Below, one piece after another: positions 1-8,692 of a stretch of DNA of 50,004 nucleotides. Source of the stretch: Clostridium sp. (lineage in GTDB: Bacteria > Bacillota > Clostridia > Clostridiales > Clostridiaceae); assembly GCA_022767515.1 (NCBI GenBank), contig JALENK010000068.1, forward strand, positions 1 to 50,004, in the 5' to 3' direction. A program made the translations under genes and the position numbers. How positions within the stretch are numbered: the stretch's first letter is position 1; every line of letters starts with the position of its first letter. The notes beneath the pieces were generated by a model. That model saw only the letters and a program-made list of their open reading frames with translations. It ran no database searches and was not told the DNA's origin.

Positions 1-111
1 ACTTTTGCATTTATATCTCTGTTTATCTTTATTTTTACCATTTTTAACTATGTATTTTGAATTACAATGAGGGCAAACTAATTCTGCACAGTCTATTTCT
101 AGTATTGCCAT
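1..111 (-). CDS. Transposase N-terminus (IS1/IS1595-type zinc ribbon), cut by window edge
   Basis: This is a partial gene running off the left edge; 37 codons are visible. It starts at ATG (111-109 on the minus strand) with an AAGGGA ribosome site just upstream. The peptide has the zinc-ribbon pattern CPHC-x18-C with the basic stretch KNGKNKDKQRYKCK, which is typical of the N-terminal DNA-binding domain of IS1- and IS1595-type transposases. The catalytic part lies outside the window, so neither the family nor whether the element is intact can be settled. No convincing terminal inverted repeat was found between this gene and the pyr promoter at 212. The identification rests on the zinc-ribbon pattern alone. 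Confidence 0.6.
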   Translation of the reverse strand, partial: MAILEIDCAELVCPHCNSKYIVKNGKNKDKQRYKCKS

Positions 112-211
112 AATATATCCCTTTTATACACAATTGAGCCAAATATAAATGCAACTGGAAATTATATTTCTTTAGATGCAATAAAGACTATTAGCTAGTT
201 ATTATGGATTA

Positions 212-240
212 TTGACATTAAATAATAATAATGGTATTCT
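212..240 (+). promoter_or_regulatory. Promoter of the pyr operon
   Basis: A -35 box TTGACA (212-217, perfect consensus) is followed by a 17-base spacer and a -10 box TATTCT (235-240). This is a strong vegetative sigma-A type promoter. Transcription would start near 247, leaving an untranslated leader of about 120 bases before pyrB that contains the hairpins at 302-347. Nothing else in the stretch 112-369 codes for a supported protein. Confidence 0.7.
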
Positions 241-301
241 AAATAACAAGAAGACTTTAATTGATTTGGATAATCGATAAGTGAGATAAAATTAATTTAG
301 G

Positions 302-347
302 ATATAGGAAGCCTTCCTTATATTTATTATATGAGGAGGGCTTTTTT
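302..347 (+). promoter_or_regulatory. Attenuator-like leader of pyrB: terminator and competing hairpin
   Basis: A terminator hairpin pairs AAGCCTTCCT (309-318) with AGGAGGGCTT (334-343), ten pairs including one G-U, followed by a T-run at 342-347. It lies between the pyr promoter and pyrB, so it should stop leader transcripts. The left arm can instead sit in an upstream hairpin, where 302-310 pairs with 314-323 (nine pairs, one bulged T at 318, loop GCC). The two structures exclude each other, as in an antiterminator/terminator switch. I see no PyrR-type binding loop in the leader, so the signal that chooses between them is unknown. Confidence 0.6.
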
Positions 348-369
348 GGTAAGTAGGAGATGATTTAAG

Positions 370-1290
370 ATGATAAACAAACATTTAATAGATCCAATGA
401 ATTTTACCATTGAAGAATTAGATGAAATATTTACCCTTGCTAAAGAGATAATAGCAAATCCCAAAGCATTTCAAAAGGTGTGTGATGGAAAAATATTAGG
501 AACCTTATTCTATGAGCCAAGTACAAGAACAAGATTTAGTTTTGAAGCTGCAATGATGAGACTTGGAGGCAGTGTACTTGGATTTTCAGAGCCTAATTCA
601 AGTTCTGCATCAAAGGGAGAGACTTTAGCAGATACAATTAAAATGGTTTCTATTTATACAGATATAATCGCAATGAGACATCCCAAAGAAGGTTCTGCAA
701 GAGTAGCTAGTATGTTTTCTTCAGTTCCAATAATTAATGCAGGAGATGGTGGTCATCAACATCCAACTCAGACTCTAGCAGATCTTTTAACAATTGATTG
801 CTTAAAGAATGGGTTAACAGGACATAAAATTGGAATTTGTGGAGATTTAATGTATGGAAGAACAGTTCATTCGCTAATAAAGGCAATGTCAAGATATAAA
901 GGAATAAGCTTTGTATTAATATCTCCTAAGGAATTAAGTGTACCTAAATACATAGAAGAGGAATTTATAAAGAATAATAATATTGAATATAAAAAAGTTG
1001 ATAAAATTGAAGATGTTATTTCTGAGTTAGATATTTTGTATATGACTAGAATTCAAAAGGAAAGATTCTTTAATGAAGAGGAGTATTTAAGATTAAAGGA
1101 TAGCTACATATTAGATGCTGAAAAGATGAAACTTGCTAAAGATGATATGATAGTAATGCATCCTCTTCCAAGAGTTAATGAAATAGCTATGGAAGTAGAT
1201 GACGATAAGAGAGCATCATATTTTAAAGAAGCTGAGTACGGAATGTATGTAAGAATGGCACTTATATGTAAATTGTTAGGAGTGAGATAA
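370..1290 (+). CDS. pyrB: Aspartate carbamoyltransferase, catalytic chain
   Basis: Catalyses carbamoyl phosphate + L-aspartate to N-carbamoyl-L-aspartate, the first committed step of pyrimidine synthesis, in the cytoplasm. The 306-residue length is normal for the catalytic chain. The carbamoyl-phosphate loop STRTR is at residues 51-55, the mobile loop Lys sits in SKGET (about 81-85), HPTQ is at 131-134, and an HPLPR motif lies near residue 260 in the aspartate domain. The start ATG has an AGGAG ten bases upstream. The stop codon is directly followed by the ATG of pyrI, so the two chains are likely translated in step to form the E. coli-type holoenzyme. Confidence 0.97.
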   Translation: MINKHLIDPMNFTIEELDEIFTLAKEIIANPKAFQKVCDGKILGTLFYEPSTRTRFSFEAAMMRLGGSVLGFSEPNSSSASKGETLADTIKMVSIYTDIIAMRHPKEGSARVASMFSSVPIINAGDGGHQHPTQTLADLLTIDCLKNGLTGHKIGICGDLMYGRTVHSLIKAMSRYKGISFVLISPKELSVPKYIEEEFIKNNNIEYKKVDKIEDVISELDILYMTRIQKERFFNEEEYLRLKDSYILDAEKMKLAKDDMIVMHPLPRVNEIAMEVDDDKRASYFKEAEYGMYVRMALICKLLGVR

Positions 1291-1728
1291 ATGTTAGAAA
1301 TAACAAGTGTTAAAGATGGTCTTGTTATAGACCATATTGAAGTAGGTTTTGGAATAAAAATATTTAATTATCTTAAGTTAGATAAAGCTGATTATAGAGT
1401 AGCATTAATAATGAATGCAGAGAGTTCACAGATTGGCAGGAAAGATTTAATAAAAATAGAAAAAGAAAATTGTGATGATATAGATTTTACTATGCTTGGC
1501 ATGATATCTCCTTCAATAACTATAGATATAGTTAAAAATGAAGAGATAGTTAAAAAGATAAAGCCAGAGTTACCTAAGTCAGTAACAAATGTATTATTTT
1601 GCAAAAATCCAAGGTGCATAACTAGTACAGAAAAATATGTTCCACACATATTTAAACTTTATAATCATAAAAAGGGTACATATAAATGCGAATATTGTGA
1701 AAATATAAGAAAGCTTGGGGATATGTAG
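1291..1728 (+). CDS. pyrI: Aspartate carbamoyltransferase, regulatory chain
   Basis: This is the regulatory chain of class B aspartate carbamoyltransferase. In the E. coli enzyme PyrI binds the allosteric nucleotides (CTP/UTP inhibit, ATP activates) and holds catalytic trimers together through a zinc domain. At 145 residues it has the nucleotide-binding domain first and then the four zinc cysteines C104, C109, C133 and C136, with the same spacing as the E. coli protein. It abuts pyrB with no gap (TAA then ATG). Its presence implies feedback inhibition of the pathway at the enzyme level, in addition to the leader hairpins upstream. Confidence 0.96.
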   Translation: MLEITSVKDGLVIDHIEVGFGIKIFNYLKLDKADYRVALIMNAESSQIGRKDLIKIEKENCDDIDFTMLGMISPSITIDIVKNEEIVKKIKPELPKSVTNVLFCKNPRCITSTEKYVPHIFKLYNHKKGTYKCEYCENIRKLGDM

Positions 1729-1739
1729 GTGGTGAGACA

Positions 1740-3008
1740 ATGATTTTAATTAAAAATGGAAGGTTAATTGACCCTAAAAACAATATAGATGAAGTTACAG
1801 ATATTCTTATAGAAGATACAAAAATAAAGAAAATTGGAAAGATAGCTGATGATAAAAATTATGAAACAGTTATTGATGCTACAGATAAAATAGTTGCACC
1901 GGGACTTATTGATGTACACGTACATTTTAGAGATCCGGGATTCACTTATAAGGAAGATATAATAACTGGAGCTAATTCAGCTAAGGCAGGTGGATTTACA
2001 ACAGTTATATGTATGGCAAATACAAAACCAGTTGTTGATAATGAAGAGACCTTGAAATATATATTAGAGCAGACTAAAAAAACAGATATAAATGTTTTAC
2101 AGGCAGCAGCCATTACAAAGGGATTTCAAGGAACTGAATTAACTGATATGGAAAAGTTGAAGGAATTAGGAGCAGTTGGATTTACTGATGATGGTATTCC
2201 AATAAAGGATACTAAAATAGTATTTGAAGCAATGGAAATCGCTAAGAAACTAGATATTCCATTAAGCTTTCATGAAGAGGATCCAGCTCTTATAGGAAGA
2301 CCTGGAGTAAATAAGGGTGAGATATCAGAAAAGTTAGATTTTGAAGGTGCACCTAATGTTGCTGAGGATGTACTAGTTGCTAGAGATTGCATGATGGCAT
2401 TAAATTCAGGAGCTAAGGTAAGTATTCAGCATATTAGTTCAGGAAATTCTGTTGATATGGTAAGATTCATTAAAAGCTTAGGTGCCAATGTTTCAGCAGA
2501 GGCTACACCACATCACTTTTCAATAACTGATGAAGCTGTACTTGAATATGGAACCTTAGCCAAGATGAATCCACCAATTAGAACACAAAAAGATTTAGAG
2601 AAAATCATTGAAGGATTGAAGGACAATACTATAGATATAATAGCGACTGACCATGCACCACACAGTAAGGAAGAAAAAGCAAAGGCTTTAAAAGAAGCAC
2701 CAAGTGGAATAATAGGACTTGAAACATCACTTGCACTTGGAGTTACTAATCTTGTAAAAAAAGGACATTTATCTATGATTAAGCTTCTAGAAAAGATGAC
2801 TATAAATCCTGCTAAGTTTTATAATTTAGATGCAGGTACAATCGAAGAAGGAAAGAATGCTGATATAGTAATTTTTGATGAGAATGAAAAGTGGATTGTA
2901 CCAGATAAATTTGAATCAAAAGCAAACAATACTCCATTTATCGGTAAAGAAGTTTATGGTAAAATTAATTATACTATATGTAATGGTAAAATAGTTTATA
3001 AAAATTAG
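1740..3008 (+). CDS. pyrC: Dihydroorotase
   Basis: Cyclises N-carbamoyl-aspartate to dihydroorotate, the third step of UMP synthesis. It is a 422-residue amidohydrolase of the long (class I, Bacillus-type) dihydroorotase group. The metal-binding motif DVHVHFRDPG is at about 59-68 (H60, H62). QHISS and ATPHHF supply further metal histidines, and the catalytic-Asp motif ATDHAPHS is near residue 305. GGTG precedes the ATG, and only 11 bases separate it from pyrI. The C-terminal GKEVYGKINYTICNGKIVYK closes the beta domain as usual for the family, so the gene looks intact. Confidence 0.96.
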   Translation: MILIKNGRLIDPKNNIDEVTDILIEDTKIKKIGKIADDKNYETVIDATDKIVAPGLIDVHVHFRDPGFTYKEDIITGANSAKAGGFTTVICMANTKPVVDNEETLKYILEQTKKTDINVLQAAAITKGFQGTELTDMEKLKELGAVGFTDDGIPIKDTKIVFEAMEIAKKLDIPLSFHEEDPALIGRPGVNKGEISEKLDFEGAPNVAEDVLVARDCMMALNSGAKVSIQHISSGNSVDMVRFIKSLGANVSAEATPHHFSITDEAVLEYGTLAKMNPPIRTQKDLEKIIEGLKDNTIDIIATDHAPHSKEEKAKALKEAPSGIIGLETSLALGVTNLVKKGHLSMIKLLEKMTINPAKFYNLDAGTIEEGKNADIVIFDENEKWIVPDKFESKANNTPFIGKEVYGKINYTICNGKIVYKN

Positions 3009-3034
3009 ATGTATTTAATTGATGAGGGAAAAAT

Positions 3035-3691
3035 ATGATAAAAGCAGTAATTTTTGATATGGATGGCTTGATGTTTGATACAGAATTTCTAGTCGTAAAA
3101 GGTTGGGATTATGCTGGCGAAAAGCTTGGATATGGAAAACTTGGTTATATGATTTATAAGGCAATTGGAACTAATAGTCAAAAAACTAAGGAAATTTTTT
3201 ATGAAGAATTTGGAGATAAAGTTGATGTAGATAAGCTAACTGAATGTACTAGGGAATTTGTTTATAAGTATTATGAAGAAAATGGAGTTCCTGAAAAGCC
3301 ATATTTACATGAGACTATTGAATTTTTACATAAGAGTGGGTATAAATTAGCAGTAGCCTCTTCATCTAGAAGGCAGACTGTTGAGAGTCACATTAAGGGA
3401 GCTGGACTTATAGATTATTTTAATGCTATAGTTTGTGGAGATATGATAACTAAAAGTAAACCTGACCCAGAGATATATTTAAAGGCAGCACAAGAGTTAA
3501 ATGTAAAGCCAGAAGAATGTATAGCATTAGAAGATTCCCCAAATGGAATAAAGTCTGCATATAATGCTAATATGCAGGTAATAATGATACCAGATTTAGT
3601 TAAACCTACAGAGGAGATTAAAAAGCTTATAACTGCTGAGCTTAAAGATTTGGGACAGTTTATAAGTTTTGTTAAAGAAAAATATAATTAG
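3035..3691 (+). CDS. HAD-superfamily phosphatase (beta-phosphoglucomutase-like) inside the pyr operon
   Basis: A HAD hydrolase of 218 residues. The nucleophile motif is DMDGLMFD (D8, D10). The Ser motif is VASSSRR (about 108-114), the Lys motif is KSKPDPE and the acidic motif is ALEDSPNG. The helical cap between motifs I and II is that of the beta-phosphoglucomutase-like subclass, which includes phosphoglycolate, sugar-phosphate and pseudouridine-5'-phosphate phosphatases. It lies between pyrC and pyrF in the same orientation, and its stop TAG overlaps the ribosome site of pyrF, so it is co-transcribed. No phosphatase step is needed for UMP synthesis. A housekeeping role on a nucleotide or sugar phosphate is a guess from context. 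Confidence 0.85.
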   Translation: MIKAVIFDMDGLMFDTEFLVVKGWDYAGEKLGYGKLGYMIYKAIGTNSQKTKEIFYEEFGDKVDVDKLTECTREFVYKYYEENGVPEKPYLHETIEFLHKSGYKLAVASSSRRQTVESHIKGAGLIDYFNAIVCGDMITKSKPDPEIYLKAAQELNVKPEECIALEDSPNGIKSAYNANMQVIMIPDLVKPTEEIKKLITAELKDLGQFISFVKEKYN

Positions 3692-3701
3692 GAGTGATAT
3701 G

Positions 3702-4574
3702 ATGAGCACTATAATGGATAAACTATTTAAAAGAGTAGAAGAAAGAGGAGTTGTTTGTGTTGGACTTGATACAGCATTAGATTATGTTCCTTCATTTTTA
3801 AAAGAAGGTAAGTCAGCAGAGGATGCTATATTTGAGTTTAATAAAGCAATAATAGATAGCACTAATGATGTGGCAGCATGCTTTAAGGTTCAGATTGCAT
3901 ATTATGAGGCACTTGGAATTGCTGGAATGATGGCTTATAAGAGAACTTTAGAATACTTAAGAGAAAAGGATGCAATTACAATTTCAGATATAAAAAGAGG
4001 GGATATAGCAGCCACTGCAACTCAATATGCAAAAGCTCACTTTGAAGGTGATTTTGAAACTGATTTTATAACTCTTAGCCCATATATGGGAATGGATAGT
4101 ATAGAACCATATCTTCCTTATTTAGAAACAGGTAAGAAAGGAGTATTCTCTTTAGTTAGAACATCTAATAAGGGTGCTGAAGATATAGAATATTTAGATA
4201 CAATGAATGGTAGCAAGGTTTATACAGTAGTTGGAGATAAACTTATGGAAATGGGAAAAAGTTTAGTGTCTGAATGTGGATATCATCCAATTGGAGGAGT
4301 AATAGGATGTACGCATGTTGAAGAAGGAAAGGCTCTTAGAAAAAGATTTAATAATATGTTTTTCTTAATTCCAGGCTATGGTGCACAAGGTGGAAAAGCT
4401 GAAGACGTAGCAATGTATCTAAACAATGGAAATGGTGGAGTTGTAAATTCTTCAAGAGGAATACTTCTTGCATATAAAAAGCAAAATAGACCAGAAGAAG
4501 ATTTTGCAATATGTGCAAGAGAAGAGGCTATAAGAATGAGAGATGAAATCAAATCAGCTGTACAAAATCTTTAG
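3702..4574 (+). CDS. pyrF: Orotidine 5'-phosphate decarboxylase
   Basis: Decarboxylates OMP to UMP, the last step of the pathway. The family signature SDIKRGDIAATA lies near residue 95, with the catalytic Asp-x-Lys-x-x-Asp pattern. The roughly 290-residue length matches the longer type 2 bacterial enzyme rather than the short E. coli type of about 245. Three in-frame ATGs lie at 3699, 3702 and 3714, and the frame is open further upstream. TTAGGAG at 3688-3694 is seven bases before 3702, so that start was chosen. The gene is followed by pyrK after 12 bases. Confidence 0.95.
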   Translation: MSTIMDKLFKRVEERGVVCVGLDTALDYVPSFLKEGKSAEDAIFEFNKAIIDSTNDVAACFKVQIAYYEALGIAGMMAYKRTLEYLREKDAITISDIKRGDIAATATQYAKAHFEGDFETDFITLSPYMGMDSIEPYLPYLETGKKGVFSLVRTSNKGAEDIEYLDTMNGSKVYTVVGDKLMEMGKSLVSECGYHPIGGVIGCTHVEEGKALRKRFNNMFFLIPGYGAQGGKAEDVAMYLNNGNGGVVNSSRGILLAYKKQNRPEEDFAICAREEAIRMRDEIKSAVQNL

Positions 4575-4586
4575 GGGGATGATTAA

Positions 4587-5324
4587 ATGAATTATAAAGA
4601 TGCAAAAGTAATATCTAATGAAAAAGTAATAGATAACATATATAAAATGGTTTGCGAAGATGAAAATGAGGTAAATGCAGGGCAATTTTATATGTTAAAA
4701 TTAGAGGGACAGACTTTACTTCCAAGACCAATAAGCATATGTGAAAAGGAAGGTAATAAGATTACTTTTATGTATGCAGTTGTTGGTAAAGGAACTGAGG
4801 AATTTTCTAAGCTTGAAAGTGGAGATACTATAAAGCTTACAGGACCACTTGGAAATGGATTTGATATACCAAATATAAATGGTAAAGTAGCTATAGTTTG
4901 TGGTGGTATAGGAACAGCCCCAATGCTTCAGACTGCTAAGAAGCTTAGAGAAAAGGATTCTAATATGGTAATAGATGTTTATGCAGGCTTTAGAGATAAT
5001 ACATATTTAACAGAAGAACTTCAAAAGTATACAAATGATGTAAAAATTACAACTAATACAGGTAAAGTTGGACATAAAGGTTTTGTAACAGATATATTAA
5101 AGCCAGAAGAATATGATGTAGTTCTTTGTTGTGGTCCAGAAGTAATGATGAAAAAGGTTCTTGAAATGTGCAAGGAAAAGAATGTTAAGATATATGTATC
5201 AATGGAAAAGCATATGGCTTGTGGAGTGGGTGCATGTCTTGTATGTACTTGTAAGACTAAAGATGGATTTAAGAGAACTTGTAAGGATGGACCAGTATTT
5301 GATGGAAATTATGTAGAACTATAA
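4587..5324 (+). CDS. pyrK: Dihydroorotate dehydrogenase B, electron-transfer subunit
   Basis: PyrK carries FAD and a [2Fe-2S] cluster and passes electrons from PyrD to NAD+. It has 245 residues, normal for the family. Residues 1-90 form a ferredoxin-reductase-like FAD domain with LPRPISIC as the flavin motif, and the NAD-binding region has [10 protein letters not shown] (about 107-116). The C-terminal cluster motif has cysteines near 211, 216, 219 and 231 in the pattern CGVGACLVC...C. One extra cysteine (about 221) lies between the ligands. The next gene is pyrD, the catalytic partner. Confidence 0.95.
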   Translation: MNYKDAKVISNEKVIDNIYKMVCEDENEVNAGQFYMLKLEGQTLLPRPISICEKEGNKITFMYAVVGKGTEEFSKLESGDTIKLTGPLGNGFDIPNINGKVAIVCGGIGTAPMLQTAKKLREKDSNMVIDVYAGFRDNTYLTEELQKYTNDVKITTNTGKVGHKGFVTDILKPEEYDVVLCCGPEVMMKKVLEMCKEKNVKIYVSMEKHMACGVGACLVCTCKTKDGFKRTCKDGPVFDGNYVEL

Positions 5325-5338
5325 AGGGAGGCTTTGTG

Positions 5339-6235
5339 ATGTTAGAGGTAAGTATCAATGGTGTAAAATTTAAAAATCCGGTAATTGCAGCTTCAGGAAC
5401 TTTTGGTTTTGGAAGTGAGTATAATAATTTTTATGACGTAGGGATGCTTGGAGGAATATCTTCGAAGGGACTTACTATAAATCCTAAAGAAGGAAATGAT
5501 GGATTAAGAGTAGTTGAAACAGCATCTGGAATGATGAATTCTGTAGGACTTAATAATCCAGGAATAGATAAGTTTATAAGCGATGAGCTTCCTAAGATGG
5601 AGAAATTTAATACAAATATCTTAGCCAATGTTGGTGGAGGATGTTTTGAAGACTATGCAGCTGCAATTGAAAAAATAAACGAAACTAATATTCCTATAAT
5701 AGAGCTTAATATTTCATGTCCAAACGTTAAATGTGGTGGTATGGCTTATGGAATAAAGGCAGATGTTGCTTATGATTTTGTTAAGGAAATAAAAAAGATA
5801 TCTAAGAAACCACTAATGGTTAAACTATCACCTAATGCTGAAAATATAGTAGAAATGGCATTAAAGTGTGAAGAGGCTGGAGCTGATTCGCTTAGCTTAA
5901 TTAATACATTAAAGGGAATGGCAATTGATATATATAAGAGAAAACCAATGTTTAATAATGTATATGCAGGATTCTCAGGACCAGCAGTTAAGCCAGTAGC
6001 TTTAAGAATGGTACATGAAGTATGTAAGGCTGTAAGTATTCCAGTAGTTGGTCTTGGTGGAATATCTACAGGTAAGGATGCTATTGAGTTTATGATGGCA
6101 GGCGCAAGAGCTATTCAAATCGGTACTGTTAATTTCACTAATCCATTAGCAGGAAAAGAAATTATTGAAGAGATGGAAAGCTTCTGCATAGAACAAGGAA
6201 TAAAAGATATCAATGAAATAGTTGGTATTATATAA
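5339..6235 (+). CDS. pyrD: Dihydroorotate dehydrogenase B, catalytic subunit
   Basis: Oxidises dihydroorotate to orotate with FMN. It is a type 1B enzyme acting with PyrK to deliver electrons to NAD+, which suits an anaerobe. The TIM barrel shows [13 protein letters not shown] (the active-site loop with the catalytic cysteine region), MVKLSPN and the phosphate-binding [12 protein letters not shown] at 5336 is directly followed by ATG at 5339. AGGGAGG (5324-5330) is eight bases from the ATG and only five from the GTG, so the ATG is preferred, giving 298 residues. Confidence 0.95.
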   Translation: MLEVSINGVKFKNPVIAASGTFGFGSEYNNFYDVGMLGGISSKGLTINPKEGNDGLRVVETASGMMNSVGLNNPGIDKFISDELPKMEKFNTNILANVGGGCFEDYAAAIEKINETNIPIIELNISCPNVKCGGMAYGIKADVAYDFVKEIKKISKKPLMVKLSPNAENIVEMALKCEEAGADSLSLINTLKGMAIDIYKRKPMFNNVYAGFSGPAVKPVALRMVHEVCKAVSIPVVGLGGISTGKDAIEFMMAGARAIQIGTVNFTNPLAGKEIIEEMESFCIEQGIKDINEIVGII

Positions 6236-6258
6236 TGTAGAAAGTGAGTTGAAGAGAT

Positions 6259-6933
6259 ATGCAACAATATAAAAAAGACTTTATTGAATTTATGATTGAA
6301 TGTGGAGTATTAACATTTGGAGATTTTATTACAAAGAGTGGAAGAAAAACACCTTTTTTTGTTAATACAGGTAATTATAAGACAGGTAGTCAATTAAAAA
6401 GATTAGGAGAATTCTATGCAGCAGCTATAAAAGAAAACTTTAATGAAAAGTACGATATCGTATTTGGACCAGCATACAAGGGAATTCCATTAAGTGTTAC
6501 AGTTTCAATGGCTTTAAGTGATAAGTATGGAATAGATGTAAGCTATTGTTCAAACAGAAAAGAAGTTAAGGACCATGGTGATACAGGAATATTACTTGGA
6601 AGTAAATTAAATGATGGTGATAAGGTTCTTATAGTTGAAGATGTTACTACATCAGGAAAATCAATCTATGAAACTATGCCAATACTAAAAGAACAAGGTA
6701 ATGTAGATGTAATAGGACTTGTTATTTCTGTTAATAGAATGGAAAAAGGTCAAACTGATAAATCTGCATTAGTTGAACTTGAAGAAAAGTATGGATTTAA
6801 GACTTGTGCAATAGTTACTATGGCTGAAGTTATCGAATATCTTTATAACAAGGAAATTAATGGAAAAGTTATAATTAATGATGAAATAAAAGCAAGAATA
6901 GATGAATATTATAAAGAATACGGAGCAAAATAA
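6259..6933 (+). CDS. pyrE: Orotate phosphoribosyltransferase
   Basis: Adds ribose-5-phosphate from PRPP to orotate to give OMP. It has 224 residues, close to the usual 210-225. The PRPP-binding motif VLIVEDVTTSGKS is clear (about residues 121-133), and the N-terminal FILKxG-like segment appears as DFITKSGRKTPFF. It is the last gene of the pyr operon. A bidirectional terminator begins three bases after its stop. carA, carB and pyrR are not in this operon. Confidence 0.96.
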   Translation: MQQYKKDFIEFMIECGVLTFGDFITKSGRKTPFFVNTGNYKTGSQLKRLGEFYAAAIKENFNEKYDIVFGPAYKGIPLSVTVSMALSDKYGIDVSYCSNRKEVKDHGDTGILLGSKLNDGDKVLIVEDVTTSGKSIYETMPILKEQGNVDVIGLVISVNRMEKGQTDKSALVELEEKYGFKTCAIVTMAEVIEYLYNKEINGKVIINDEIKARIDEYYKEYGAK

Positions 6934-6936
6934 AAT

Positions 6937-6979
6937 AAAGAAGCACTGAAAATAAAAATCAGTGCTTCTTTGCTTTTTT
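6937..6979. terminator. Bidirectional terminator between pyrE and the exonuclease gene
   Basis: A 13-pair perfect stem (6937-6949 with 6959-6971, AAAGAAGCACTGA on the left) has a nine-base A-rich loop and is followed on the plus strand by GC and a T-run (6974-6979). On the minus strand the same stem is followed by TTTATTTTATTTT. The right arm includes the last codons and stop of the convergent exonuclease gene, so it terminates both operons. Confidence 0.9.
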
Positions 6980-7585
6980 AGCTAAAAGATTAGTGAAATA
7001 ATTTTTTGGAATATAGCCTTGTTTTAAGCCCTCAATTATTAAAAGATATGTTGCAGTAGTATCATATCTAGCGTCATGATAATTATTAACATCATTAAAC
7101 AGTTCTTTTGATTTTTTACTTATTTGCTCCTTTGAAATATTTAAAAATTTAATAACCTCTTCAAGTTTAGGATTTTTAATATCACCATTAGCTTTAGGGA
7201 TTTTACAAATGTTAATATAATATCTCATTGTGCAGAATTTATTTTTAGGTTCAAACTCAAGTCCCATACCTTCTACCTCATGCTTTAAAAAGCGAATATC
7301 AAAGTTAACATTATGCCCAATTATAAAATCTGCTTCTTGAAAATCTTCTAAAAACTCATCAACTAAATCTTCAAAATATAGTCCGTTAGATAATTCATAT
7401 AATTTTTCTAGAGAAAATCCATGAATTTCTTCTGCAGCAGGGTCCATATCTTCTACAGTAAAGAAAAAGTTTTTTCCGATTGTTTTTTGGGGTTTTGATG
7501 AAGCATCTATAAGTATATAACTAAGCTGACATATGTTTCCAGGCTTTATACTGGTAGTTTCTGTATCAAAAATTAATAGTTTCAT
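6959..7585 (-). CDS. DEDDh 3'-5' exonuclease (DnaQ/PolC-epsilon-like)
   Basis: A stand-alone exonuclease domain of 208 residues. Exo I is FDTETT (D7, E9), Exo II is IIGHNVNFDIRF with its Asp, and Exo III is YHDARYDTTAT, where the His marks the DEDDh subclass and the second Asp completes the metal site. This is the fold of DNA polymerase III epsilon and of the proofreading domain of PolC. No helicase or polymerase domain is attached, so proofreading, repair or RNA trimming are all possible. It has its own promoter (7631-7659, minus) and converges on pyrE through a shared terminator. Confidence 0.88.
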   Translation of the reverse strand: MKLLIFDTETTSIKPGNICQLSYILIDASSKPQKTIGKNFFFTVEDMDPAAEEIHGFSLEKLYELSNGLYFEDLVDEFLEDFQEADFIIGHNVNFDIRFLKHEVEGMGLEFEPKNKFCTMRYYINICKIPKANGDIKNPKLEEVIKFLNISKEQISKKSKELFNDVNNYHDARYDTTATYLLIIEGLKQGYIPKNYFTNLLAKKAKKH

Positions 7586-7630
7586 TTTATTTATTTACCA
7601 CCTCTCCAAATTTGTAAGGTTTTCTTTCAC

Positions 7631-7659
7631 ATAATAGCATATTTAATGTATAAATCCAA
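7631..7659 (-). promoter_or_regulatory. Promoter of the exonuclease gene
   Basis: On the minus strand there is TTGGAT (7659-7654), a 17-base spacer and TATTAT (7636-7631). TGC directly before the -10 box makes it an extended -10. It reads into the exonuclease gene at 7585. The stretch 7586-7710 is the divergent intergenic region; no clear -35/-10 pair was found for ldh on the plus strand. Confidence 0.6.
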
Positions 7660-7710
7660 CAAAATTTGAAATAATAAATATATATAGAAGAAAGGAGATT
7701 TTTGCTAGGT

Positions 7711-8661
7711 ATGATTGAGGAGAAAAAAAGAAAGATTTCTATAATAGGAGCGGGTTTTGTTGGAGCGACTACAGCTTATGCACTAATGAATAGTGGTATT
7801 GCTACAGATATATGTATATATGATATAAATACGGATAAGGCATTAGGAGAAGTGATGGATTTAGTCCATGGTACATCATTTGTTAAGCCGGTAAATATTT
7901 ATGCAGGTAGTCTTGAAGAAACTAAGAATTCTGACATTATCATAATATCAGCAGGTGCTGGTCAGAAGGAAGGGGAAACTAGATTAGATTTAATAGATAA
8001 GAATTATAAAATCTTCAAGAGTTTTGTTCCTGATTTAGCTAAATATAGTCCAGAGGCTATTTTACTAGTAGTATCTAATCCTGTTGATGTATTAACTTAT
8101 ATAACTTATAAATTATCAGGTTTTCCAAAAGAAAGAGTTATTGGTTCTGGGACTGTATTAGATACCTCAAGATTAAAGTATGTACTTGGTAAATATTTTA
8201 ATGTTAATAATAATAATATTCATGGTTATGTTATTGGTGAACATGGGGATAGTGAAGTAGTTACTTGGAGTAATAGTGGAATTGGAGCGGAGGAATTTGA
8301 AACATATACAAAAAGAAATAATTTAGAGTGGGATGATGATGTTAAGAAGGTAATAGAAAATGATGTAAAAAATGCAGCTTATGAAATAATTAATAGAAAG
8401 AAAGCAACATATTTTGCAATAGGTCTTGCTGTTAACAGGATAGTTGAGGCTATATTTAGGGATGAAAATAGCATATTGACAGTTTCAAGCTTATATGATG
8501 GTCAGTATGGTATAAGTGATATGTATTTAGCTATTCCATCTATAGTTAATAGAGGTGGTGTTAAAGATATTTTAGAAATCCCAATTAGTAAGGAAGAGGA
8601 AGAGAAACTGAAGAAATCTGCTGAGGTTTTGAAGTTTCATTTAAATAAATGCAATATATAA
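7711..8661 (+). CDS. ldh: L-lactate dehydrogenase
   Basis: Reduces pyruvate to L-lactate with NADH, regenerating NAD+ in fermentation. The NAD-binding motif [12 protein letters not shown] is at the N-terminus, SNPVDVLTY follows, and the catalytic His lies in GEHGDSE. The Arg/Asp substrate-binding residues sit in [15 protein letters not shown], as in L-lactate rather than malate dehydrogenases. GGAG at 7694-7697 lies four bases before a TTG (7702) and 13 before ATG 7711, so neither spacing is ideal. The ATG start (MIEEKK...) was chosen because it resembles my recollection of other clostridial LDHs; TTG would add three residues. Confidence 0.93.
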   Translation: MIEEKKRKISIIGAGFVGATTAYALMNSGIATDICIYDINTDKALGEVMDLVHGTSFVKPVNIYAGSLEETKNSDIIIISAGAGQKEGETRLDLIDKNYKIFKSFVPDLAKYSPEAILLVVSNPVDVLTYITYKLSGFPKERVIGSGTVLDTSRLKYVLGKYFNVNNNNIHGYVIGEHGDSEVVTWSNSGIGAEEFETYTKRNNLEWDDDVKKVIENDVKNAAYEIINRKKATYFAIGLAVNRIVEAIFRDENSILTVSSLYDGQYGISDMYLAIPSIVNRGGVKDILEIPISKEEEEKLKKSAEVLKFHLNKCNI

Positions 8662-8692
8662 GCTAACATAGCCAAAGCTATGTTAGCCTTAT
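8662..8692. terminator. Terminator between ldh and the convergent small gene
   Basis: A perfect 11-pair stem (GCTAACATAGC, 8662-8672 with 8677-8687) has a four-base loop CAAA. The T-tract is weak on both strands (CTTATT on the plus strand, TTATATATT on the minus strand). It lies exactly between two convergent genes, so a bidirectional role is likely. Confidence 0.7.

Noticed and set aside
144-160. A 17-base exact match between the region upstream of pyr and recJ (21904-21920)
   Set aside because: A single match of this length is expected by chance in 50 kb of AT-rich sequence, and the flanks do not match.
261-284. Possible eight-codon leader peptide (TTG start) in the pyr leader
   Set aside because: No ribosome site, a rare start codon, and no pyrimidine-linked feature in the codons. 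It is too short to support.
7586-7710. Rex-type redox operator before ldh
   Set aside because: I looked for the TTGTTAA-type inverted repeat and did not see it.
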